From positions 1 to 5,296 of the forward strand of contig JABDKZ010000171.1 in NCBI GenBank assembly GCA_013001935.1: a stretch of 5,296 nucleotides of DNA, read 5' to 3'. Positions 1 to 5,213 of the stretch are shown here, piece after piece. Under the pieces are notes generated by a model. It was given only the letters and a program-made list of their open reading frames with translations. It had not been told where the DNA came from and ran no database searches. The translations under genes and the position numbers were made by a program. The DNA comes from Maribacter sp. (lineage in GTDB: Bacteria; Bacteroidota; Bacteroidia; Flavobacteriales; Flavobacteriaceae). Each line of letters begins with the position of its first letter. The first letter of the stretch is position 1.

Positions 1-79
1 TAGTCAAAAACTGGATTGTTTCCCTGCAGGCCATGACTGGACTGCTTTTCTTTTGATTCTCAAAGTAAATTTTTTCCAT
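1..79 (-). CDS. Small hypothetical protein, sigma-module copy 1 (5' part only)
   Basis: The gene starts with ATG at 79 (reading left) and leaves the window after 26 codons, so only the N-terminus is visible. It begins MEKIYFENQ and contains the motif ETIQFL at residues 20-25. It matches the complete small protein encoded at 1102-1245 at 16 of 26 positions without a gap: MEKIY at 1-5, NQ at 8-9, K11, V15, A17 and ETIQFL. The first 15 bases of the two genes are identical. That match, and the same position downstream of a sigma factor gene, is the main reason to call such a short reading frame real. It starts 69 bases after the sigma gene stop with no hairpin terminator seen between, so co-transcription is likely. 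No signal peptide or membrane segment is visible. Function is unknown; a partner or regulator of the sigma factor is conceivable but is inference only. Confidence 0.75.
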   Translation of the reverse strand, partial: MEKIYFENQKKSSPVMACRETIQFLT

Positions 80-148
80 ATTGATAATAGTATTGTTATG
101 CTAGAATAACGCAACTAAAATCAAAATATTGTTTTAACTAGAAAAGTA

Positions 149-733
149 CTATGAATTTGTAAGAACTATATTGTTTTTCTCAATGATCTTTCTAAGATTG
201 ATCAGGGCATATCTCATTCTACCTAATGCCGTATTTATGCTAACTCCGGTATTTTCTGAAATTTCCTTGAAACTCATGTCCTTATAGATGCGCATTAAAA
301 GTACTTCACGCTGATCATCTGGCAATTCATCTATAAGATATCTTAAGTCTGAATTAATCTGGTCTTTTATAAGTTGTTTTTCCGCATTTAACTTATCATC
401 CCCTATTACAGAAAAGATATTGAAGTCATCATTACCTTCGAACATCGGCATTCTCTTATTCTTTCTAAAGTGGTCAATGATAAGGTTGTGGGCAATTCGC
501 ATAACCCATGGTAAAAACTTACCTTCTTCACTATAAGTGCCTTTCTTCAAGGTTTTTATCACTTTGATAAAAGTATCCTGAAAAATATCCTCAGTAATAT
601 CCCTATCTAAAACTTTAGAATAAATAAAGCTTGAAATACGCTGGTTATGTCTGTTGATTAAGATTTCAAGGGCTTTTTCTTCTCCGCTGATATAATCTCT
701 TACTAGTATTGAATCTTCGATTTGTAGTTCCAT
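149..733 (-). CDS. ECF-type RNA polymerase sigma factor, copy 1
   Basis: This 194-residue protein has the two-domain plan of extracytoplasmic-function sigma-70 factors. These factors bind core RNA polymerase and direct it to a specific promoter set. Sigma region 2 spans about residues 21-91, with the region 2.2 core-binding motif TEDIFQDTF (47-55) and the promoter-melting/-10 segment around FLPWVMRIAHNLIIDHF (73-89). A variable linker covers about 92-130. Sigma region 4 covers about 133-186 and carries the helix-turn-helix SFKEISENTGVSINTALGRM (154-173). The length is normal for the family. The ATG at 733 is preferred because the AT-rich stretch before it (AAAAGTAATT, ending 3 bases upstream) is identical in the paralogue at 1361-1942. 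No FecR-like or zinc-binding anti-sigma gene is adjacent; a tiny gene (1-79) follows instead. No convincing housekeeping promoter is visible upstream. The regulon cannot be deduced from the sequence. Confidence 0.95.
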   Translation of the reverse strand: MELQIEDSILVRDYISGEEKALEILINRHNQRISSFIYSKVLDRDITEDIFQDTFIKVIKTLKKGTYSEEGKFLPWVMRIAHNLIIDHFRKNKRMPMFEGNDDFNIFSVIGDDKLNAEKQLIKDQINSDLRYLIDELPDDQREVLLMRIYKDMSFKEISENTGVSINTALGRMRYALINLRKIIEKNNIVLTNS

Positions 734-1046
734 ACAAATTACTTTTAGTTTAGGGCTTTGTTTGGTTAAAGCTTTTTATTTGTTAGTATTACTTTGAGTT
801 CAAGAACTGTCACTTATAAATTGTGCTATTCTTTAATTATGACCTAAAACTAGATAAAACAGGGTGTGTGGAAAAAACTATGTTGTCAAACCCTCGGATT
901 TTGATGTGAAACAATCATTTTTGATTTTTATCACAATATTTTAGGATTATTGTAGTTGCATCCTTCTCGGGTATATTTATGATAAAATGAACCGATCTTC
1001 CATGATATGGAACTGTAATCGTGAATTCTCATTCAGTTTAACGCAT
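734..1046. other. Intergenic region upstream of sigma copy 1
   Basis: About 310 bases lie between the first sigma gene and the terminator of the second module. No credible reading frame is seen on either strand. The promoter of sigma copy 1 should lie here, because the terminator at 1047-1078 isolates this module from the one upstream. I find no TAnnTTTG element on the minus strand; the nearest is a TAGTTTTA at 845-852 with no -33 partner. Two perfect short inverted repeats are present: ACAATA/TATTGT arms at 933-953 with a 9-base spacer, and TTCCAT/ATGGAA arms at 998-1012 with a 3-base spacer. Either could be a regulator site, but such dyads also arise by chance in AT-rich DNA. Confidence 0.6.
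737..746 (-). promoter_or_regulatory. Conserved translation-initiation leader of sigma copy 1
   Basis: On the minus strand the ten bases AAAAGTAATT end three bases before the ATG at 733. The same ten bases sit at exactly the same distance from the start codon of sigma copy 2 (1946-1955). There is no Shine-Dalgarno sequence. Bacteroidota ribosomes commonly favour A-rich leaders of this kind, so the element probably helps set translation initiation. It also supports the choice of start codon in both genes. Confidence 0.5.
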
Positions 1047-1078
1047 AAAAAAACCCTTACTACATATGTAATAAGGGT
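1047..1078 (-). terminator. Rho-independent terminator of sigma module 2
   Basis: Read on the minus strand, positions 1078 to 1053 form a hairpin with outer arms ACCCTTA and TAAGGGT. One mismatch (1060/1071) follows, and then inner arms around TACATATGTA continue the stem. The stem is followed at once by a run of seven T residues (1053-1047). It begins 23 bases after the stop codon of the small gene at 1102-1245, which fits the end of the sigma copy 2/small gene transcript. The run of A residues is only on one side, so it should terminate leftward transcription only. Confidence 0.88.
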
Positions 1079-1101
1079 CAAATTATCTTCTAAAGGCTTT
1101 A

Positions 1102-1245
1102 TTAGTTCATATTGCTTTCGAACTTTATACCACTAGCCTCAGTTATCTTTAATGATTTGGAGTAGTTCAACAAAAACTGAATGGTCTCAGGTTTTGCCTT
1201 TACAATTTTACACTTGGTTTGATTCTTATCGTAAATTTTTTCCAT
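1102..1245 (-). CDS. Small hypothetical protein, sigma-module copy 2 (47 aa, complete)
   Basis: A complete 47-codon frame runs from ATG at 1245 to TAA at 1102. The protein begins MEKIYDKNQTK, carries the motif ETIQFLLNYSKSLK at residues 20-33, and ends GIKFESNMN. It has no signal peptide, membrane segment or cysteine motif (one Cys at residue 12), and it is lysine-rich, so it is probably cytoplasmic. Three things support a real gene: a homologue in the same position of the neighbouring module (16 of 26 comparable residues identical), a strong terminator 23 bases downstream, and its place 115 bases after the sigma gene stop on the same strand. I recall similar short proteins with an ETIxFLLNYSK-type motif in flavobacteria, but I cannot name a characterised family. 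Regulation of the sigma factor is possible from context alone; no known anti-sigma domain is visible. Confidence 0.82.
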   Translation of the reverse strand: MEKIYDKNQTKCKIVKAKPETIQFLLNYSKSLKITEASGIKFESNMN

Positions 1246-1304
1246 GCTTTTTCAAGTATTGTTTCATAAAGAAAACGCCACATGGATAAATATAGTAAAT
1301 ACGT

Positions 1305-1366
1305 TCGACCTAAGGCCTTTTAATTCGTCAAAATTAGGCAATGCTCGACCTACGGTCTTATTAATT
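1305..1366. repeat. Pair of degenerate 21-22 bp direct repeats
   Basis: TCGACCTAAGGCCTTTTAATT at 1305-1325 and a close copy at 1345-1366 (TCGACCTA, then CGGTCTTATTAATT) differ by two substitutions and one inserted base. They repeat with a 40-base period. Each has internal dyad character: GGCC with flanking A/T in the first, and GACC...GGTC in the second. The second copy contains the TAA stop codon of sigma copy 2 (1361-1363). They lie in the transcribed spacer between that gene and the small gene at 1102-1245. Possible roles are an mRNA processing or pausing structure, or a remnant of a short dispersed repeat; neither can be decided here. Confidence 0.6.
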
Positions 1367-1942
1367 GGTTAAAACAATATTATTTTCCTCAATAATCTTT
1401 CTAAGGTTTATTAAGGCATAGCGCATCCTTCCCAATGCTGTGTTAATACTAACGCCGGTATTCTCGGAAATTTCCTTGAAACTCATATCCTTATATATAC
1501 GCATTACCAAAACATCTTTTTGGTCTACAGGTAATTCATCTATAAGTAAAATCAATTCTTCATCGATCTGAGTTTTTATAAGTTGCTTTTCTATATTCAA
1601 CTTTTCATCGCTTATCACCGAGAAAATATTAAATGAACTGCTCCCCTCGAACATGGGCATTCGGCTACTCTTTCTAAAATGATCTATAATCAAATTATGG
1701 GCAATGCGCATCACCCAAGGCAAAAACTTTCCTTCTTCATTATATCTACCCCTTTTTAAGGTTCTGATTACCTTGATAAAAGTGTCTTGAAAAATATCTT
1801 CGGTTATTTCACGGTCGCTTACCTTGGAATATATGAAACTGCTAAGTCGTTGGTTATGCCTATTGATCAATGTTTCAAGTGCCCGCTCGTCGCCATTGAT
1901 ATAGTCCTGAATAAGTATAGAATCTGCAATTTGAATCTCCAT
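1361..1942 (-). CDS. ECF-type RNA polymerase sigma factor, copy 2
   Basis: This 193-residue paralogue of the protein at 149-733 matches it at 159 of 193 positions without gaps. Sigma region 2 (about 21-91) includes TEDIFQDTF at 47-55 and an identical 69-91 segment. Sigma region 4 (about 133-186) includes a 39-residue stretch (147-185), identical in both proteins, that holds the helix-turn-helix. Differences concentrate in the N-terminus, region 2.1 and the linker (14 of 34 changes fall in residues 92-132). Identical promoter-contacting segments suggest the two factors read the same or overlapping promoters, while diverged surfaces could alter core or partner interactions. The ATG at 1942 follows the same AAAAGTAATT leader as in copy 1. 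It is first in a probable two-gene transcript with the small gene at 1102-1245, driven by a consensus promoter at 2062-2094. No recognisable anti-sigma gene is adjacent. Confidence 0.95.
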   Translation of the reverse strand: MEIQIADSILIQDYINGDERALETLINRHNQRLSSFIYSKVSDREITEDIFQDTFIKVIRTLKRGRYNEEGKFLPWVMRIAHNLIIDHFRKSSRMPMFEGSSSFNIFSVISDEKLNIEKQLIKTQIDEELILLIDELPVDQKDVLVMRIYKDMSFKEISENTGVSINTALGRMRYALINLRKIIEENNIVLTN

Positions 1943-1945
1943 GTC

Positions 1946-1955
1946 AATTACTTTT
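1946..1955 (-). promoter_or_regulatory. Conserved translation-initiation leader of sigma copy 2
   Basis: The minus-strand sequence AAAAGTAATT ends three bases before the ATG at 1942, exactly as in sigma copy 1 (737-746). It is the only long identical block upstream of the two genes, which suggests retention by selection. An A-rich leader in place of a Shine-Dalgarno site is usual in this phylum. Confidence 0.5.
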
Positions 1956-1984
1956 GTGGTTAAAACTAGGGGCCAATTCTTCAG

Positions 1985-1996
1985 AAAAGGCCTTTT
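1985..1996. repeat. Perfect 12 bp palindrome in the sigma copy 2 leader
   Basis: AAAAGGCCTTTT reads the same on both strands. It lies about 43 bases upstream of the sigma copy 2 start, inside the predicted untranslated leader. The core AAGGCCTTTT recurs at 1312-1321 on the other side of the gene. It could be a binding site for a dimeric regulator acting downstream of the promoter, or chance in A/T-rich sequence around a GGCC. Confidence 0.4.
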
Positions 1997-2061
1997 GGGG
2001 TATTCGCTAATTTTAAAAAAGTAATTGTCGAGCTATAGGCGAGTTAACATTTAATTAAGTT

Positions 2062-2094
2062 CAAATATAGAAAAAAATTAAGGTTATAAACAAA
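2062..2094 (-). promoter_or_regulatory. Bacteroidota housekeeping-type promoter for sigma module 2
   Basis: On the minus strand, TTTG (2094-2091) is followed after 21 bases by TATATTTG (2069-2062). This matches the -33/-7 consensus TTG(17-23)TAnnTTTG of Bacteroidota exactly. Transcription would begin near 2055, giving an untranslated leader of a little over 100 bases before the ATG at 1942. It is back to back with the uvrA promoter. Confidence 0.68.
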
Positions 2095-2137
2095 TAGTAT
2101 GGTGATTATCATGATTTTGGAGTATAAGATCACTTTG

Positions 2138-2169
2138 TTGGCGATTGCATTTCACATATCGTATCTTTG
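2138..2169 (+). promoter_or_regulatory. uvrA: Bacteroidota housekeeping-type promoter for uvrA
   Basis: TTG at 2138-2140 and TATCTTTG at 2162-2169 are separated by 21 bases and match the TTG(17-23)TAnnTTTG consensus. Transcription would start around 2174-2177, leaving a leader of roughly 10-13 bases before the ATG at 2187. An in-frame upstream ATG at 2145 lies between the two promoter elements, so it would not be in this transcript. No Escherichia-type LexA box (CTG-N10-CAG) is seen, so SOS control is not indicated. Confidence 0.75.
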
Positions 2170-2186
2170 CAAACCTAACTAAGAAT

Positions 2187-4976
2187 ATGCCCTCAATATT
2201 AGACGTAAATCCTAAGGAAAATATAATCATCAAAGGTGCAAAACTGCACAATTTGAAAAATATTGATGTGGTTATTCCAAGAAATAAACTTGTAGTAATC
2301 ACAGGACTTTCCGGTTCAGGCAAATCTAGTCTGGCATTCGATACCCTATATGCAGAAGGCCAACGCCGATATGTTGAAAGTCTATCGTCCTACGCGCGAC
2401 AGTTTTTAGGGAAACTAAACAAACCCAAAGTAGATTTCATAAAAGGTATTTCCCCAGCTATAGCCATTGAGCAAAAGGTTAATTCTACAAATCCTCGGTC
2501 CACTGTGGGTACCACCACTGAGATATACGATTATCTAAAGTTACTTTATGCGCGCATCGGTAAAACCATTTCCCCCAAATCAGGAGAGGAGGTCAAAAAA
2601 CATACGGTCACCGACGTCATAAAACATGTTCAGGGTTATGAAGAAGGAGAAAAATTGTTATTGCTGGCACCAATTCAAATAAAAGAAGATAAAGATCCTA
2701 TCAAATCACTTCAACTATTTTCCAAACAAGGCTATGCCAGAATCAAGCATAAGGGTAAGGTTATTAGGATTGATTCTGCGCCAAAGGATATTGGTCACAG
2801 TTTTAACCTGGTCATTGACCGGATCATAACCAAAGCGGACGAAGATTTTTATAATCGATTGGCCAATGCTATTGATTCGGCCTTTTTTGAAGGCAAAGGG
2901 GAATGTATCATCGAAGAATTAGATACTGCCAAGCAAGCCATATTCAATAATAGGTTCGAAAAAGATGGAATGTCATTTTTAGAACCTAATGTGCATTTGT
3001 TCAGTTTTAACAATCCTTACGGTGCATGTCCTAAATGTGAAGGATATGGCGATGTAATTGGTATTGATGAATACTTAGTGGTACCCAACACAGCGCTTTC
3101 TGTATTTGAAAATGCGGTCTTTCCTTGGCGAGGCGAAAGTATGGGCTGGTATCGTGATCAGTTGGTAAACTCGGCCTATAAATTTAATTTTCCCATACAT
3201 AAACCCTGGTTTCAGTTATCTGAAGAACAAAAGCAATTGGTATGGGAGGGCAATTCACATTTTACCGGCCTTCATAAGTTTTTCGGAATGCTTGAAGAGA
3301 AAAGCTATAAAATACAAAATAGGGTAATGCTATCCCGCTATAGGGGTAAAACAAAATGCAATGTTTGTAAAGGCAAACGATTGCGCAAAGAAACCGACTA
3401 TGTAAAGGTAGGGGGCAAATCCATTACAGATTTGGTAGAATTATCCATCGAGAAGTTGGTTATCTTCTTTAAGGAGCTCTCATTAAATACATACGATGCG
3501 CAGATTGCAGCTCGATTATTGAAAGAAATTAATACAAGACTTAGTTTTTTGGATAAAGTAGGACTTAACTATCTTACATTGAACCGAAAATCGAACACCT
3601 TATCAGGAGGCGAAAGTCAGCGTATAAATTTGGCAACATCATTAGGTAGTAGTCTTGTAGGTTCTATGTATATATTGGATGAACCTAGTATTGGCCTACA
3701 CCCCAAGGACACAGAAAATCTCATTGATGTTTTAAAGTCGTTGCGCGATTTAGGAAATACCGTAATCGTCGTAGAACACGATGAGGATATTATGATGGCT
3801 GCTGATGAGGTTATTGATATAGGACCGGAAGCTGGAACACATGGTGGCGAAGTCGTGGCGCATGGTACTTTAGATGAAATTCTTAAATCTACATCCTTAA
3901 CTGCAGGATATTTAAATGGGACAAAAAAAATAGCGATTCCCGAAAAAAGAAGAACATCAAAAAACTATATTGAGATTAAAGGAGCTCGAGAAAACAATCT
4001 AAAAAACATAGACGTTTCTTTCCCCTTGAATATGTTGACGGTAATTACCGGAGTCTCAGGTAGTGGCAAGAGCACTTTGGTTAAAAAGCTGCTTTACCCT
4101 GTGATTCTCAAAGAAATTGGTGGCTATGGGGAAAAAGCGGGTCAGTTTACCTCTTTTGAAGGCAAATATGAAGCTATTAAGCAGGTAGAATTTGTTGATC
4201 AGAATCCCATTGGTAGATCATCACGTTCTAATCCGGTCACTTATATCAAGGCCTATGACGACATTAGAGCCTTATTCGCTGCTCAGAAATTAAGTAAAAT
4301 TAGAGCCTACCAGGCGAAACACTTTTCTTTCAATGTTGATAGTGGTCGCTGCGAAAAATGTAAAGGTGAAGGTGAAATAACCGTAGAAATGCAATTCATG
4401 GCAGATGTACATCTTGAATGCGACACTTGCAATGGAAAGCGTTTTAAAAAAGAAGTGCTCGAAGTTAAATTTGAAAATGCATCTATTGATGATATCCTGA
4501 ACATGACTATTGACAATGCCATTGATTTTTTTGAAAAACATGGGCAAACAAAAATTGTGGGCAAATTAAATCCTTTACGCGAGGTTGGTCTAGGTTATGT
4601 AACTTTAGGTCAGTCATCCTCTACCCTATCCGGTGGTGAGGCCCAGCGCATTAAATTGGCCTCCTTTTTAGTAAAGGGGACATCCAAAAACAGAGCCTTG
4701 TTTATTTTTGATGAACCAACTACGGGATTACACTTTCACGATATTAATAAATTATTGAAATCCTTTGACGCACTAATTGCCCGGGGACATTCCGTTATTG
4801 TTATAGAACATAATATTGAACTTATTAAATGCGCCGACCATATTATTGATCTTGGCCCAATGGGCGGTGAAAATGGGGGGCAGGTATTGGCACAGGGCAC
4901 TCCTGAACAAATTATTCAAAACAAATCTTCCTTGACCGCAAATTACCTCAGGGAAAAACTTCAATTTCAGAAATAG
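2187..4976 (+). CDS. uvrA: Excinuclease ABC subunit A (UvrA), DNA damage recognition ATPase
   Basis: UvrA dimers with UvrB scan DNA, recognise bulky lesions and load UvrB for dual incision by UvrC. At 929 residues the protein is close to the usual 930-950. Cassette I: Walker A GLSGSGKS (40-47), signature LSGGESQ (472-478), Walker B YILDEP (495-500) and switch H531. Cassette II: GVSGSGKS (622-629), LSGGEAQ (814-820), FIFDEP (839-844) and H875. The UvrB-binding region (about 130-245) and the insertion domain (about 287-390) are both present, which argues against the UvrA2 class that lacks the UvrB-binding domain. Zinc cysteines are present as C281/C284 with C391/C394, and as C722/C725 with C745/C748. 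The further module usual in the family is absent: the CxxC/CxxH near residue 129 reads SPKS, and its partner CPxCG near 257 reads FEKDG. The start at 2187 is chosen because the upstream in-frame ATG (2145, adding 14 residues) lies inside the promoter. The gene appears monocistronic. Confidence 0.97.
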   Translation: MPSILDVNPKENIIIKGAKLHNLKNIDVVIPRNKLVVITGLSGSGKSSLAFDTLYAEGQRRYVESLSSYARQFLGKLNKPKVDFIKGISPAIAIEQKVNSTNPRSTVGTTTEIYDYLKLLYARIGKTISPKSGEEVKKHTVTDVIKHVQGYEEGEKLLLLAPIQIKEDKDPIKSLQLFSKQGYARIKHKGKVIRIDSAPKDIGHSFNLVIDRIITKADEDFYNRLANAIDSAFFEGKGECIIEELDTAKQAIFNNRFEKDGMSFLEPNVHLFSFNNPYGACPKCEGYGDVIGIDEYLVVPNTALSVFENAVFPWRGESMGWYRDQLVNSAYKFNFPIHKPWFQLSEEQKQLVWEGNSHFTGLHKFFGMLEEKSYKIQNRVMLSRYRGKTKCNVCKGKRLRKETDYVKVGGKSITDLVELSIEKLVIFFKELSLNTYDAQIAARLLKEINTRLSFLDKVGLNYLTLNRKSNTLSGGESQRINLATSLGSSLVGSMYILDEPSIGLHPKDTENLIDVLKSLRDLGNTVIVVEHDEDIMMAADEVIDIGPEAGTHGGEVVAHGTLDEILKSTSLTAGYLNGTKKIAIPEKRRTSKNYIEIKGARENNLKNIDVSFPLNMLTVITGVSGSGKSTLVKKLLYPVILKEIGGYGEKAGQFTSFEGKYEAIKQVEFVDQNPIGRSSRSNPVTYIKAYDDIRALFAAQKLSKIRAYQAKHFSFNVDSGRCEKCKGEGEITVEMQFMADVHLECDTCNGKRFKKEVLEVKFENASIDDILNMTIDNAIDFFEKHGQTKIVGKLNPLREVGLGYVTLGQSSSTLSGGEAQRIKLASFLVKGTSKNRALFIFDEPTTGLHFHDINKLLKSFDALIARGHSVIVIEHNIELIKCADHIIDLGPMGGENGGQVLAQGTPEQIIQNKSSLTANYLREKLQFQK

Positions 4977-5078
4977 TCCAAATGCTATTTTAGGTCTGTG
5001 CAAGTAATTCTCCGGTTAATAATTCGCTGAACGATAGGGACTTTTTCATATCCTCGCTTCTAAACTAGAATATTATTG

Positions 5079-5090
5079 AATCCCAGGATT
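5079..5090. promoter_or_regulatory. Dyad AATCC-CA-GGATT, possible activator site
   Basis: A perfect 5-base inverted repeat with a 2-base centre lies about 82-93 bases upstream of the start predicted from the -24/-12 promoter at 5145-5161. Enhancer-binding activators of sigma-54 promoters usually bind dyads roughly 80-150 bases upstream. Placement is the only support, since a dyad this short can occur by chance. Confidence 0.2.
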
Positions 5091-5144
5091 GTTATTTATT
5101 TATAAGCTACTGATTGTTAGATATATAGATGTATTAAAATAATT

Positions 5145-5161
5145 TTGGCACGCTGTTTGGT
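5145..5161 (+). promoter_or_regulatory. Sigma-54-like (-24/-12) promoter of the secreted-protein gene
   Basis: TTGGCACG (5145-5152), four bases, then TTGGT (5157-5161) closely follows the RpoN consensus TTGGCACG-N4-TTGCW. The -24 half is perfect, and the -12 GC dinucleotide is GG here. The spacing between the two halves is exact. Transcription would start near 5172, about 42 bases before the ATG at 5214. Sigma-54 promoters need an ATP-dependent activator, so the downstream gene would be switched by a signal rather than expressed constitutively. No TAnnTTTG element competes in this stretch. Confidence 0.6.
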
Positions 5162-5171
5162 ATGTACTAAT

Positions 5172-5193
5172 CGAATGTGAATAATTGCATTCG
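5172..5193 (+). promoter_or_regulatory. Stem-loop at the predicted 5' end of the mRNA
   Basis: CGAATG (5172-5177) and CATTCG (5188-5193) are perfect inverted arms around a 10-base loop, extendable by one G-T pair. The first base of the stem coincides with the start predicted from the -24/-12 promoter. A stem-loop at the very 5' end of a transcript commonly protects mRNA from decay. A protein-binding operator is an alternative. The arm ends about 20 bases before the start codon. Confidence 0.4.
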
Positions 5194-5213
5194 GGAATTT
5201 AAAACCTTATATC

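Noticed and set aside
885..930. Short frames in the gap before sigma copy 1, for example about ten codons on either strand
   Set aside because: They are far too short, and none has a homologue in the window, a leader element or a terminator.
1961..1976. Minus-strand TTGGCCCC followed by TAGTTTTA as a sigma-54-like site before sigma copy 2
   Set aside because: Only the TTGGC half matches and there is no TTGC-like -12 element. A much better housekeeping promoter lies at 2062-2094.
2145..2186. In-frame 14-codon extension of UvrA from the ATG at 2145
   Set aside because: The ATG lies between the -33 and -7 promoter elements, and the added residues do not resemble known UvrA N-termini.
2084..2323. 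Minus-strand open frame of 79 codons across the uvrA promoter and 5' end
   Set aside because: It overlaps the conserved UvrA start region and the divergent promoters, and its protein resembles no family. It is an antisense shadow.
4290..4564. Two overlapping minus-strand open frames of 85 codons inside uvrA
   Set aside because: They are antisense to the conserved zinc-finger region of UvrA, overlap each other in different frames and have no promoter. They are shadows of the real gene.
4971..4991. Hairpin AAATAG/CTATTT overlapping the uvrA stop as a possible terminator
   Set aside because: The six-pair stem is almost all A/T with an 8-base loop, and only a short T run follows. It is too weak to call a terminator.
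4773..5003. Minus-strand open frame of 76 codons over the uvrA 3' end
   Set aside because: It is antisense to the second ATP-binding cassette, with no recognisable domain or upstream signal.
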